Origin: Microcebus murinus
Lineage: Eukaryota; Chordata; Mammalia; Primates; Cheirogaleidae
Assembly: GCF_040939455.1 (NCBI RefSeq)
Contig: NC_134106.1
Location: forward strand, 73,849,001-73,913,000
DNA: 64,000 nucleotides
Reading direction: 5' to 3'
Shown in pieces: positions 1 through 24,660 of the stretch. A program made the translations under genes and the position numbers. Under the pieces are notes generated by a model. The model did not search any database. It saw nothing but the letters and a program-made list of their open reading frames with translations, and was not told where the DNA came from. Numbering within the stretch: position 1 is the stretch's first letter; each line of letters begins with the position of its first letter.

Positions 1-35
1 GAACCTATGAGATGGGTATTTAAAAAGCGAGCCCT

Positions 36-168
36 GGCAGGGCATGGTGGCTCACGCCTGTATTCCTAGCACTTTGGGAGGCCAAGGCAGGAAGATCACT
101 CAAGGTCATGAGTGCAAGACCAGCCTAAGCAAGAGTGAGACCCAATCTCTACTAAAATATATATATAG
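36..168 (+). repeat. Alu left monomer
   Basis: It starts with GGCATGGTGGCTCACGCC and keeps 'agcactttgggaggccaagg' and 'accagcctaagcaagagtga'. It ends in an A/T-rich tail and the right monomer is absent. Confidence 0.85.
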
Positions 169-777
169 CAAGCCCCAGGAAAGCCAGGGTAGAAGCAGGA
201 ACCCTAAGACAGGCTTCGGGTATGCAGAACCCAGGGAGGAGAGGAGCGAGGCAGCCACTCATGTCTCAGCTCAGAGGCAGGTCAAGCAGCACAAAGCCTC
301 AGGGTTCTGAAGCAGAGCTGCTAGCCATGGGTGTTGGGAGGGTGCCCTTCCTGCTACCTCCCCCAGAGGGGAGGGGTTGGTACAATGGATCAGCCAGCAG
401 GGGTGTGTGGGGTGCAGGACCCAGCTAACCCCTGTGGAGCAGAACCTGTGGGCCTTTCCAACCCAATGCCCCACTTTGAAAACAAATACTTTAATTTCCC
501 CTTGTCCATCCTGAATTGAAATTCATAGATAATTTTCATCTCCATAATTTTAAAAGTCAATATAATACACTAACTATAACAAAGGAGAAATAAAAAGAAA
601 AGCAATTTACAACAAAATCATATGTATTTCTCCATAAATACTCAGGAATGACCACACTTAAAAATAAAAAAGACTCTTGCAAATTTTCAAGTGCCCCCTG
701 GGTAGCACCACCCCGTTGGGAACCACTGCTGTAGCCCACGGGAGCCCCAAGCCACAGAGCCCCTCCCAGCCACTCAC

Positions 778-9600
<8,823 letters not shown>

Positions 9601-9619
9601 CTGGACAACGCCAGCAGAG

Positions 9620-9915
9620 AGACTACAGCCATGGCGACGCTTCAGCCAACGACGGACCACATATAGGACAGCAGTCGCACAAGGTTACGATGGAGCGGAG
9701 AAATTCCTACCACGCAGCGACGCCACAGCCGCCGTAAGGCTAGGCATTACTCACACGCGAGCGGTGATGGTGGCTGGGACCCATGGGCTACAGCTAGGTG
9801 TGCGGAAGGTGGTGCCATGCAGTCCGCGTGAGTACGCTCTGTGACGTCACACCACGACCAGATCGCCTAACACGCGTTTCTCAGAACGTGCCCCTGCGTT
9901 AGCACTGTGTGACTG
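9620..9915 (+). mobile_element. Old Tigger-like non-autonomous DNA transposon
   Basis: CpG-bearing sequence such as 'cagccaacgacggaccacat', 'ggagcggagaaattcctacc' and, near the far end, 'gatcgcctaacacgcgtttc' matches a common mammalian palindromic-ended repeat as I remember it. I am not certain of its family name. It explains the local CpG enrichment without a promoter. Confidence 0.5.
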
Positions 9916-10346
9916 CGTGAGGGCGGTTAGGGTGGTGAGGCAAGGATGTGTGGGCTGCAGGAGATCCGTTCCCTCACTGGGTGTGGGGAGGGATGGACGG
10001 ACGGATGGCAGGCTGCATGTGGCAGCCTTCACTGGAGGGTGTCAGAGGAGACCCAAGTGTCAGGAATCAGGAGGATTTCTGGAGTCCCTTCCACCCACGA
10101 TTCCACGCTATCTGCTCATCTTATGGGAGCCCTTTTAAGCCCTTTCCCCACACTGCGTGTTTCCCCTCTAGGTCAGAAGAGAGAAGGAAGAGGTTGTGGG
10201 AAGTTCCTCAGCCGTCGTGCTGGGAGTTAACACGGCAGGAGTACAAAAATGCAACCTGCTTTTCCTGCAGCTGCGCTTAGGGTCTCAAGATCCTCTCGAA
10301 GCTGAGGGCAGGGGAGCCACCCAGGGACGTTCAGGTACACACTGTC

Positions 10347-10684
10347 GGCCGGGCGCGGTGGCTCACGCCTGTAATCCTAGCACTCTGGGAGGCCGAGGCG
10401 GGCAGATTGCTTGAGGTCAGGAGTTGGAAACCAGCCTGAGCAAGAGCGAGACCCCGTCTCTACTAAACATAGAAAGAAATTAATTGGCCAACTAATATAT
10501 ATAGGAAAAATTAGCCGGGCATGGTGGCACATGCCTGTAGTCCCAGCTACTCGGGAGGCTGAGGCAGAAAGATCACTTGAGCCTAGGAGTTTGAGGTTGC
10601 TGTGAGCTAGGCTGATGCCATGGCACTCACTCTAGCCTGGGCAACAAAGCGAGACTCTGTCTCAAATAAATAAATAAATAAAAT
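10347..10684 (+). mobile_element. Full-length strepsirrhine Alu
   Basis: It starts GGCCGGGCGCGGTGGCTCAC and ends in an (AAAT)n tail. A 14-bp target duplication, AGGTACACACTGTC, flanks it at 10333-10346 and 10685-10698. Confidence 0.97.
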
Positions 10685-11039
10685 AGGTACACACTGTCAC
10701 TTCATCGGTTTCTCAGGTCACTTCTCCAGGCACACCCCCGGTCAGGTCACCTCCTGGGATTGACTGAACAGTGTGGGGTCATTGGGAAGGGCATCGCTTC
10801 CTGGTGGGTCCTGAGGCCCCACCTTGCTGCCTGTTGAGTCTTCAGCTGGCGTGGTCTGTGTGGCCATGCTTGGACGCGGCTGCTCGCCCAGAGCCCCTTG
10901 GCTAACGTATATCCAGCTAGAGAGGGCCACGGGCTGTCACAGGGCCCTCCTTGGCCCTGATCCCTGAGCCACTGCTGCAGGCACACCCTCGGGGCGGGCT
11001 GCATTTGGAGCCCCCTCAGGAAGAGGAGGATTGTCAGAA

Positions 11040-11215
11040 TAACAAGTGAATACTTGCACTGTTTTTACTGTGTGCCAGGCCTCATAACAAACCCACAGGT
11101 AGGCTGGCTGTTATTCTGAATTTACAGATGATTAAACTGCGGCACAAAAGCATTAAGCAACTCGCCCACTCTTACAGAGCTAATAAAGGACAGAGTGGGA
11201 CCGAGCCCAGGCAGT
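11040..11215. repeat. MIR-like fragment
   Basis: The stretch from 'ctgtgtgccaggcctcataa' through 'acagatgattaaactgcggc' to 'cttacagagctaataaagga' has the usual MIR order. Confidence 0.6.
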
Positions 11216-11818
11216 CGGGCGCCAGCGTCTACTCTTAAACATAGGCAAAACCGCCTCTGCCACGGTCCCTCACAAAAGCCCTTTGACTTTTCAATGTCAT
11301 AAAAGACAAAGAAAGGCAGAAGAAATGTTCCAGCTTAATTGAGGCTAAAGAGGCAAGGCAAATATGCAACAGCTGAGCCTGTGCTGCATCCTGCACTGCA
11401 GGGGCATATAGCGCTAAGGACATTATTAAGGCAACAAATAAAATTGGAATATGAGTGGTGAATTAAAGTAATGTCTCAGAGTACAGCTGTGAAGTTGATG
11501 TCTCTACTGTGGCAATGGAAGAAACTATTCCTGTACTTGGGAAACACTCACTGAAGAGTTTAGTGTAAAGGCAGTGAAGTTTGTAACTCACCTTCCAATG
11601 GTTCAGCTAAAACAATCATCTGTACATACATGCACACGTATATGCATATATACATATGTGTGTGTGCACATATGAGGTGGGAGACAAATGATAAAGCATA
11701 CAGAATAAAATGCTAATGATAGGTAAATCTTGGTAAAGGGTGTAAGGCTATTTGTTCTCTGTACTATTTTTTATCTTTACAACTTTTCATAAACTTGAAA
11801 TTATTTCCAAATTTAATT

Positions 11819-12110
11819 TTTTTTAAGATAGAGCCTCACTCTGTTGCCCAGGCTAGAGTGCCATGGTGTCAGCCTAGCTCACAGCACCCTCAGACTCCTG
11901 GGCTCAAGAGATCCTCCTGCCTCAGCCTCCCAGGTAGCTGGGACTGACTACAGGCGCGCACCACCAAGCCCGGCTAATTGTTTCTATTTTTAGCAGAGAC
12001 CTGGTCTTGCTCTTGCTCAGGCTGGTCTTGAACTCCTGACCTCAAGCCATCCTTTCGCCTCGGCCTCCCAGAATGCTAGGATTAGAGGTGTGAGCCACCC
12101 CACCAAGCCC
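11819..12110 (-). mobile_element. Alu, antisense, older
   Basis: It runs from poly-T with 'agcctcactctgttgcccag' to 'gtgagccaccccaccaagcc'. It is diverged and has lost the CpG-rich end. Confidence 0.9.
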
Positions 12111-12822
12111 CATATTTTTAAAAATTTTTTAAAGAGAGCCTGTGTTCTGAGACCCCTTCCCAGTGCCCCTGTTACTGTCCTGGAGGTCTGCTCTTCTTCC
12201 TGCCCTGTCTGAGCTTTGGGCTTGGCATCTCTTCTACTGAAAGAGGAGGTGGAAACAGGACCCACCAGCCAACGTTCCTCTAAATTCCTCCACCAAGACT
12301 GTGTCTGTTTAAGTGTCAAGGCCAGGCATCTGGTGGCATTGCTCGCCGTGGATGCCTGTACTCAGAGAGGTCGCCAGAACATGGGTGCCCAGCCAGGCAG
12401 GGGCCAGATGTGGGGTGTGGCTGTCACTGCTCACACGTCCCACAACATTCAGTCATAGCGTCCTTCCAGATCTCCTCGGCTCATCCACAGCAGCTTGGCA
12501 ACACAGGACCTGCAGCCCGGGCTGGGGAGCCTTCCATTCCTCTGACCTTGGAGAAACTCTCTCAGCATGACCAGAAACTTCCCCTAGACAGGAGCTTCCT
12601 TGCACAGGTGCCACTCGTTCAGGGAAATAGAGGTGGGGACCCAAGCAATGCTCCAGGAGGTCTTTTCAATAGAGGAGAATCTTGGCTGAGGTCTTTAAGG
12701 AAATGTAGAATTTTTATTAGTTAGCTTAGAGGAGAAAAGAATTTCATGTAGCCAGCAAGGAGCCCAGGGCTGAGAGGCAGAAAGGAAATGGATCACAGGG
12801 GACAGCAAAGGATGGAATTTCA

Positions 12823-13110
12823 CTTGTAATCCCAGCACTTTGGAGGCTGAGGTGGGAGGATTGCTTAAGTCCAGTAGTTCAAAACCAGCCTGAGCAACAT
12901 AGTGAGAAACCATCTCTATAAAAATTTTAAAAATTACCCAGGCATGGTGGTTCGTGCCTATAGTCCCAGCTACTCAAAAGGCTGAGGCAGGAGGATCACT
13001 TGAGCCCAGGAGTTTGAGGCTGCTGTGAGCTATGATGACACCACTGTACTCCAGCCCAGGTGACAGAGTGAGATCCTGTCTCTAAAACAAAAAAAAAAAA
13101 AAAAAAAAAC
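12823..13110 (+). mobile_element. Older Alu (AluJ-like)
   Basis: It carries 'cttgtaatcccagcactttg' and a right monomer with 'gctatgatgacaccactgta', and ends in a 21-A tail. The lemur-type linker is absent and the 5' end is truncated. Confidence 0.88.
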
Positions 13111-13454
13111 GATGGGACCTGCTTCCAGGGCAATGGCCATCAGAGCCCTAGACAGGGTCCTGGCCCAGTTGTGTTCTCCCCTGTGATGAGGCCACACTGC
13201 CAAAGGGCATATTCTAAGGTGGCTAGGGAGGGACTGTGACCAGCCTGTGACCAGAGGGTGCAGCCTATTTGCTAGGGAGGGCCTGGGGCTAAGTCAGGGA
13301 CATGGGGCACCATGGCCCAGATACAATTCTGCCTCACCCAGGGCAAAGGCTGGCCCCTTCCTCAGGTCAGGGGTCATGGAGGGAGAGCTTTAGGGTCAGA
13401 GATTGGGAAACTTCAAAGCACCTGCCTCTCCTTCCATCAAAACGATGGAAGTTT

Positions 13455-13620
13455 CTGGGAGTTTGTGGTGTGTGTGTGTGTTGGGGGTGAGGTGTGATTG
13501 TGGGCACGTGTGCACGTGTGAGCATGTGCATGCACATGCATGAGTGTGGGTGCCAGTGTGTGTGGTGCATGTATGCATGCATGAACATGTGTGACTGTGC
13601 AAGCAGGCATGCTGGGACTG
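13455..13620. repeat. TG/CA-rich alternating tract
   Basis: TG runs are mixed with repeated 'gtgcatgcacatgcatga'-type palindromes. Z-DNA potential; no gene seen. Confidence 0.8.
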
Positions 13621-16600
13621 GGATTGGGCAGACGGCCTGCCAGTCACCACCCTCCAAGTTCAGGCTAGAACCCCTGAGGTCCTGCAGCTGCAGTCCCCTG
13701 TAAGGGAGCAGGGGCCAGGAATGCCACCATCTAGCCCAGAGGATGCAGGGTAGGCCAGGGGCCAAGGGCTCCCCCATCTGCCATCAATGCAAGGCTCTCT
13801 GGGGTGCCTCTGTGAGGTGAAATTGACCTCAGAGGGAGTGAGGCCTCATATACTCCTAAACTGGAAAACCAGGGAGCCCACTGCACAGTGGCTGTGCAGC
13901 CCGGCAGCTCCCGGGGATCCCAGGGAAGAGTCTGAGGGTGCAGGAGGCTCAGGAGACAGTCACATCCTGTCTTGGAGGAATGTCTCCAGCTGGGTGGTGA
14001 AGGCCTCTGGTCCAGCAGCAGAGGCCAGGGAGCTGCAGGAGAGCCCAAGGCAAGGTCTGGGGTGGAAGAAAAGCATCCGGGGCCACGGCAAACCTGCTCA
14101 GCTCCCACTGCGGCCTGGCCAGGGGAGGGATGAGCGCCCAAGCCAGGGGTGCATCCCCGACAGAGACCCACGACCTCCTTCCTTCAGCCCTAAGAGTCAA
14201 GAGGGGACAAGTGTCTATACCCCAGCGTCTGGACAGATGAGGACAGGTTGGAGCAGAGAGGCCAGGGGCAGAGGGAAGCTGCGGGGGAGTCAGCAATTCT
14301 CCAGACTCCATGTGTCGCTATGCATAAATCTTTCCAGCCAGACCACATGCATTTATTAAGCATCGCCTCATGCCAAGCCAGGGCTGGAAGGTGGGTTTAA
14401 AACTATGAATAAGATGTGTCACTTCTCCTTTAGGGAATTCACAGTCAAAGAAGGGAGACAACACAGGTTATTGGGAAACAGTGAAAAGATGAGCCAATGC
14501 CCTTGAGCACCCAGGGAGACCAGGGAAGCCTTCCTCGAGGAGGAAGCCTTAACGGACCAGTCAGAATCTGCTGCAAGGGCAGGTGGAGCATTGTTTATTC
14601 CAGGGTGTCCAGGCTTGGCTGGAGAGGGAAGCACACGGCTGGGATCGCAGCCGAGGGGCACAAGGGACATGCCAAGGCCGGCCTCCTGGGACTTACCCCA
14701 TAGGTGATGGGTCACATTTGGAGGGTGGTAAGCAGAAAGCGAGCTGGTCCCATATGCACTGGCCTAGGAAGGAGGAGGGCACCCTGAGGCGTTGAAGGGA
14801 GGCAGAGTTGGGAGACCGTGACAGTGAGTGGGGCAAGAGATGCTGAGCCCTGAACTAGACGTGGGCAGAAGCCACTCTGGGAAGGGAGCAGGTGGAGACA
14901 CACAGAGGAAGCAAACACCACTGGCTCGCAGACTGATGGGTGACGGGGCGAGGGAAGGAGGTGTTACAAAGGGAGCCCATCTGTCTGCGGTAGAGGCAGT
15001 TGGCAGGCACCGTTGCTGGGGCGCTCAGAGGAGGGGCCAAGGTGTGGACTGGGGCGGGGCGATGGTGAATTCGGTTCAGGACACAGACTGTGCCGTGGAG
15101 GAGCCTGAGAGACCCCCAGGGACACAGGCTGCGAGCAGGCGGGGTCTGGGCTGGGATCAGGTCACGAGTTGCTGGCGTGAGTCTGGACGGGAAGGAGTGG
15201 CAGAGACTAGGAGGCTGTCCTAGACTTGAGTTCCTCAGAGGCGGGGTGGGGGGGACCAGCCCAGTGCTATAAAAAGAAGAGTGCATTAACCAGGGCGCTG
15301 GGAGCAGCCGGGGATACAGGGAAGGCGCGAGGAAGGCAGGGAGATGTCATTCCCGTGGGGCTCCAGTGAAGTGACACTGGCAGCGGAAGTCCAGCTGCTG
15401 CTAAAATATTCCATTACAGACCTGGGCTCTGGGAGCAACATTTAGGAGGACAGCAAGAGGAGAGCTGTATTTCACCACAAACGGGCCTTTGTAGAGGTTA
15501 GGGTGAGTGCAGTTCCAGAAGAAGGTAATGCCCACCCTCTTTTGAAATACGAACAGGAGCTCCCTGGGCAGACACGTGAGGAATTCTTAGCAGAGCAGCC
15601 ATGGGTGTGAAAGGGAGGAGGGTGTAGCCAGCCCACAGCCAGTCATGGGACCCACAGGGGCCGGGAGAGGGGACGAGGCCACAGCAGGAAGGCTCCTATG
15701 TCCTGCTAAAGAGCTTGACCTTGAGCCTGGGGTTGGGGGGGGGAGTGCAGGAAGCCCAGTAGCATTTTGAGCAGATGAGGATGCACTGCACCTAGCTTTT
15801 AAAGCTGCCTCTGGTGTCGGTGCGAGCAAGCACTGGCAGGCCCGGATAAAGCAGAGCTGCAGAGGAGCCGCTGCAGTAGCCCAGAAAGGATAAGGAATTA
15901 ATGGGAAATGGAGGAGGTGGGACAGGCCAGAGGCCTATTGGGTTAATCAGGACCTGGGGACTGATTAACTATAGGGGATCCTAGGGGTGGGGGCGTGCAG
16001 TGTGGAAGAAGCTGGGATGCTGAAGAGGCTGAGGAGTATGGGGCCACCCACCCAGCGATGCCAACAGGAAGGAAGGGGGCTCATCGGGAAGGCAGACAGC
16101 ACCGTTCTTGTGCTGGGGAGGCCTGGGCTGGGCAGACTTGGGAGCTCCAGGTCCACAATCCCTAACCTGAAACCTTTGAGCCCAGATATATTCATATTCA
16201 GCGTTTTCTGAGTGCAAGAAGGTAGCACATGATTTCCTGTATATATGCATGATCATGCCCTTGCTGTGGTCTGGGGTAGCAACTCACAATCAAACACTTT
16301 GACATTCCTGCAGCTAATGCATGCATATTCATTCACACGAAGTGGGTGCACAGAGACGGCAAATAACCTTACATCAGGGCCGATTAAGGTTTGCAACCAA
16401 AAGAGTTCAGAAAATCCCCTTGGTTTGGGGCTCTAAGGATTGAGGATGTTGCAGCAGCATCTGCAGCAGCTTAAGATCCAGCGGGAGGGACGGAGCAGGA
16501 GAAGAGAGCAGAGCCCCCGGAACAAGGTAGGATGGAGACAGGACAGGACCCAGTGAAGGAGGCTAAGAAGGCACAGGCAGAGCAGCAGGAGGAAGTCCCA

Positions 16601-16980
16601 GATCCTGCAGGCAGTGCTGCAGAAAGGCGAGAGTGGCGAGAAGGCCCAGACATCCCTGCATTTGGCAACAGGTAGATCATAGAAGGCCTCGGCCGGTGGG
16701 GCGTCAGTGGTGTGATGAGGCAGGAGTCAGGCAGAGAAGAGGGCAGGGACGTGGGAGCTGCATGTGAAAGGCGACCCTTGCAGGAGTCTTGGCCAAGAAA
16801 GAAATGAGACCAGGCAGTAGCCAGACTGACGAGCGAGAAACCTGGCAGTGTTGTGGGCCCAGGGTCTCAACGAGCAGCAGAGGCCACAGGAAGGAACATG
16901 GGCTAGAAGAGTGATGGCATGCATCCACCAAAACATGGGCTAGAACAGTGATGGCATGAGTCCACCGAAAGACACGTGTG
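13621..16980. other. GC-rich intergenic stretch, nothing recognised
   Basis: No interspersed repeat family or exon-like open frame with family residues was recognised. Only short shadow frames are present. Confidence 0.5.
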
Positions 16981-16984
16981 AAAA

Positions 16985-17200
16985 AAATCATCCCAAACTG
17001 GAACCAACCCCAACGTCCATCAGCACCAGAACAGATCAATAAATAGTGACATGTCCATCCAACGGAATCAGCAACAAAGAAAAATGAACGATGCTCCCCG
17101 CAATAACACGGGTGAACCTCACGGACATACTACTGGGCATAGGGATTCATGTACTTTGCTGTGTGTACATTATACCTGAATTTAGAAGAATCAAAGATGA
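16985..17200 (+). mobile_element. Old L1 ORF2/3' fragment
   Basis: 'aaccccaacgtccatcagca' and 'gggtgaacctcacggacata' are the L1 segments equivalent to 'caacatggatgaacct'. It is strongly diverged. Confidence 0.7.
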
Positions 17201-17395
17201 TAAAGTTTGAGGTTCAGCTGTGGAGGAGTCTAGCAGTCGAGGTGCGAGGTGTGGGCCTGCCCCATGGGGCAAAGGCAGATCCCAGTGAGGCTGACAGAGA
17301 TCGGGGTGAGGGAGCCGTGTACGCTCCTAGGACATAGGAAGTCACTCGGCAGTTTACAAGAATTATTGTAAAACAGCTGCCAAAAACTATTTTTG

Positions 17396-17430
17396 AAAGT
17401 GGATGATGCAAAAAAAAAAGTGGATGATGC
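17396..17430 (+). repeat. 14-bp direct repeat separated by oligo(A)
   Basis: AAAGTGGATGATGC occurs at 17396-17409 and again at 17417-17430, with only A residues between the copies. Confidence 0.95.
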
Positions 17431-18299
17431 CGTACTATTTTTGTCACAGGCTCTGTTCCTGTGAGGCTGACTGTCCCCAGTTCTGCCCCCAACTCCATGG
17501 CAGCTTTCCCCGTCCAATGCCGGGACACTGTGGACTCTCAGTCACTGACACACACACGTGCACATGACACACCACACCGCACACACTGCCGAGGGCCAAA
17601 CCTGGATAAAGATGTAAGTGAAACAGAACCTGGGGGCAGAGACCAGGACGTCTACACCTAGGGGCTTGCTACAGGGTCAAGCTGGCTGGGCCAGGCTCCT
17701 CGTTCCCTGGGGATGAGTTCCCTCCCAGCCTGCTCCTCTGGCTGTCGTGCAAATCCGACTTCTGAGAATCCTCCCCCGCCCTCCATCCACTCACCGGCCA
17801 GTCCAGGGCCTGAATGTATGTGACACAGGACAGAACAGGGAGGCCACAGGGAACAATGAACTATAACAGCTGCCTGGCATAGCGGAATTGTGAGTTCATG
17901 AATTGTTATCATCCCAAAATGGTTAAAATGTTTACTTCGTAAGTCTTCATTCTCTTTCCGATAAGCTATATCTAAATTAACGTTTAAAGAAGACAGGTTG
18001 GAGAGGCGTAAGGAGGTTGGCAGCTCCGTTGGGGTGACAGGTCACAGATTCCTCAAATCCGCGCTAAGCCCAGTGCAGGCAGAAGCACAGTCGGTGCCTG
18101 TCTGTGAGAAGCTCAGAGTCCCCTCGGAGGTGCGCCTCCTTGGGGGTTCAGGGCAGCACAAGCTACGCCCTGTGCAGAGATTCTAGGTCGGCAGGAGACT
18201 GACCTAATTAAACACACAGGCTTATTCTTGGACAAGGAGCCCCAGTTTAGGTCTCTAGGTAGCCACAGCACCAAGGCGCAGCCCTGGTGATGGCCGCAA

Positions 18300-19230
18300 T
18301 AATTCTCATTTTTAACTAGCAGGCACTTATTTCTGATTACAAAGTAGTACATATTCACCACAAAATGTTCGGAAAATATAAAGTTCAGAAAAGAAAATGC
18401 TACCTACTAGAGATAACCGCTATTTTTGCTTATTTCTTCTCAGTCTTCTTTTTTTTTTTTTGAGACAGAGTCTCGCTTGTTGCCCAGGCTAGAGTGAGTG
18501 CCGTGGCGTCAGCCTAGCTCACAGCAACCTCAAACTCCTGGGCTCAAGCAATCCTTCTGCCTCAGCCTCCCAAGTAGCTGGGACTACAGGCATGTGCCAC
18601 CATGCCCGGCTAATTTTATATATATATTAGTTGGCCAATTAATTTATTTCTATTTATAGTAGAGACGGGGTCTCGCTCTTGCTCAGGCTGGTTTCGAACT
18701 CCTGACCTCGAGCAATCCGCCCGCCTCAGCCTCCCAGAGTGCTAGGATTACAGGCGTGAGCCACCGCGCCCGGCTTCAGTCTTCTTTTTATACATATTCA
18801 CGTATTTGACAACCGAGAAAGAAATGCTTATTCACCCAATGTACGTGTAAAAAGATACAAAATTATAAATTGCATGATCCTAAATGTGTTATAAAAATTG
18901 GGACGGTCATATATCTATAGTTCTGTATCCTGTTTGTTTCGCTCACCCTGAATCTCCTCCATGTCATTAAATATTCACCTACTTGATTTTTAATGGCTTC
19001 ATAATATTCACCATATAGAATAATGTATAAACTGATCCCCATGTGGTGGGGAATTTAGGTGATTTCTAATTTTTCAAATAACTCCACGATGAACCTCCCA
19101 GTACATCTCTGATTAGTCTCCGGAGCTAGATTTCTAGAAGTAAAAATTATCTAGAATTCTTACTATACATTGCCAAATGGCTTCCTGAAAGTTCACAGCA
19201 GTTGGCACCACCACCAGTAAAATATGGGAT
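18300..19230 (-). mobile_element. Old L1 3' fragment, antisense, split by an Alu
   Basis: 'tacttgatttttaatggctt', 'gatgaacctcccagtacatc' and 'cattgccaaatggcttcctg' form the antisense L1M-type order. The Alu at 18455-18775 interrupts it. Confidence 0.7.
18455..18775 (-). mobile_element. Strepsirrhine Alu, antisense
   Basis: Full structure ending GCCACCGCGCCCGGC, with a TCAGTCTTCTTTTT target duplication on both sides. Confidence 0.96.
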
Positions 19231-19234
19231 ATCC

Positions 19235-19930
19235 TACTGCCCGTGATACATCTCAGTTCCTGTAACAACAACCAGAGCTTCTTTGTCAACTGCAGGTAGA
19301 TCCAAATCAAATACAGAGGCTGCTGTTAGCAGGTAACCAGCTCCTCAGAGCCATCTGGGGACTTTGTAACTAAGCACAGCCCAGCACTGTTTCCCAGCAT
19401 GAGTCAGCTTTCACCAGGTTGGGCTGCTGTAACAAACAGCCCCAGAATTGTAGGGGTTTACAACAAGCAAGGTTTATTTCTCACCTGCATTACTCAGAGA
19501 TAGGGCTTTATTCTACATCTTTTTATTCTGAGACTCAAGCTGAAGGAACAGCCCAGCCTTTATTTCTATTCTCGTGGTCAAGGACAAAGATATAAAGCAA
19601 AAGCCCACACTGGGTTTTAGGGCTTTGACTTGGACTTGGTATGTGTCACTCCCACTCTCTTCCCATGGGCCCATCAGCAGCTGATAGAGAGGGTCACCTA
19701 GGTTTACCTTTTGTGCAAATCAAAGGAAAAAAAGTGTGTGTGTGGTGTGTGTGTGTTTATGTACATATGTTTATAAGTAGCTTCATTAGAAATAATGAGG
19801 ATATATCATTACATTTTAAAAAGGCAAAAGTAAAGCATTCGTATAACAGGCTACCATTTATTTTTTAAAGGGAATAATACATACACATTTATGTGTGTAA
19901 ATGCATGAAATAGTTCCCAAAAGATCATTA
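19235..19930. other. Intergenic; possible old repeat
   Basis: 'gctgctgtaacaaacagccc' and 'caacaagcaaggtttatttc' resemble a common mammalian interspersed repeat, which I cannot assign to a family. The rest is unassigned. Confidence 0.35.
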
Positions 19931-19940
19931 AGAAGCTGGT

Positions 19941-20270
<330 letters not shown>

Positions 20271-20427
20271 GGAGCTGGTGACAGTGGCTATTTTAGGAAC
20301 GAGAACTGAGGGACTGAAAGTAGGGAGGAAAGGCTTTCATTGTATACTCTTTTGTATAGCTTCAATTTTTTTCTTTCTGTTTATACTACCTTTTCCAAAA
20401 AAATTTTTCTCTTTAAAAATTTTAAAA

Positions 20428-21076
<649 letters not shown>

Positions 21077-21237
21077 CATTTAAATTGTCCTTTCTCGCTC
21101 ATGTCACACAGCCTCTCTATTCTCCCTCCATTGCTCCCACATTGGGACATGCCCTGATTCTCATACCTAGAGGCTGAGAAGGCAGAGTTTCCAGGAAGCA
21201 CTGGAAAACCCAAGAACAATGATCAACAGTTACAAAG

Positions 21238-21282
21238 CAAAAAAAAAAAAAAAAAAAAAAGAAGAAGAAGAAGAAAGAAAAC
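21238..21282 (+). repeat. A-rich / (GAA)n simple repeat
   Basis: About 21 A followed by four or five GAA units. Confidence 0.95.
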
Positions 21283-23559
<2,277 letters not shown>

Positions 23560-23560
<1 letters not shown>

Positions 23561-24660
23561 AAACTCAACAATTAGAAAACAAACAACTCAATTCTTAAAT
23601 GGGCAAAAGACCTTAACAGACACCTCACCAGAGAAGATATACAGATGGGAAGTAAGCATAGGAAAAGATGTTCAACATCATATGTCAGTAGAGCATTGCA
23701 AATTAAAACAACAACAAGGTACCACTACATACCTACTAGAAAGGCCAAAATCCATAACACTGACAACACCAAATGCTGCCGAGGATGTGGAGCACCAGGA
23801 ACTCTCATTCCTTCCTGGTGGGAATGCAAAGTGGAACAGCCACTTTGGGAGACAGTTTGTCAGTTTCCTACAAAACTAAACATATTCATACCACACAATC
23901 CAATAATCATACTCCTTGGTATTTGTTCAAATTCATTTGAACAAATACCTTGGTATTTGTTCAAGTCCACACAGAAACCTATACATATATGTTTGCACCA
24001 GATTTATTCTTAATTGCCTCCACTTGCAAGCAACTAGGATGTCTTTCCATAGGTGAATGGATAAATAAACTGTGGCACATCCAGATGATGGAATATTGTT
24101 CAAGGTTAAAAAGAAGTGAGCTAGCAAGCCATGAAAAGACATGGAAGAAGCTTAAATGCACATTACTAAGTGAAAAACGCCAATCTGAAAAGGCTACACA
24201 TGATTCCAACTACATGAAATTCTGGAAAAGGTATTAACTATGGAGACACTAAAAAGATCAGTGGTTGCCAGGGGTGAGGGTGAGAGAGAGATGAAGAGGC
24301 AAAACACGGAGGATGTTCAGAGCAGTGACACTATTCCGCATGATACCATAATGGTGGGTACAGGTCATTACAGATTTGTCAAAACCCACAGAATGTGAAT
24401 ACCAAGAATGAAACCTAATGTAAACTAATAAATGTACTAAATAACTGCATAAACTACATTAACCCTAATGTAAATGGACTCTGGGTGATAATGATGTGTC
24501 AATACAGGTTCATCAATTGTAATAAATGTACCACTCTGATGGGAGATGTCCACAGTGAGGGAAGTTGCCCATGTGTGGGGACAGGGGGTATATGGGAACT
24601 CTTGGTACTTTACACTCTATTTTCCTGTGAACCTAAAACTGCTTTTAAAAATAAAGTATA
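23560..24660 (+). mobile_element. L1 ORF2 3' end and 3' UTR remnant (old L1)
   Basis: The order is typical of L1: 'gggcaaaagaccttaacaga', 'gaggatgtggagcaccagga', 'gatggaatattgttcaaggt', then 'ggtgagggtgagagagagat' and a 3' UTR ending 'gcttttaaaaataaagta'. The reading frames are broken. A local foldback lies at 23914-23964. Confidence 0.9.

Noticed and set aside
23645..24237. Overlapping 95-122 codon plus-strand frames
   Set aside because: They are pieces of a decayed L1 ORF2 end with frameshifts, not an active reverse transcriptase.
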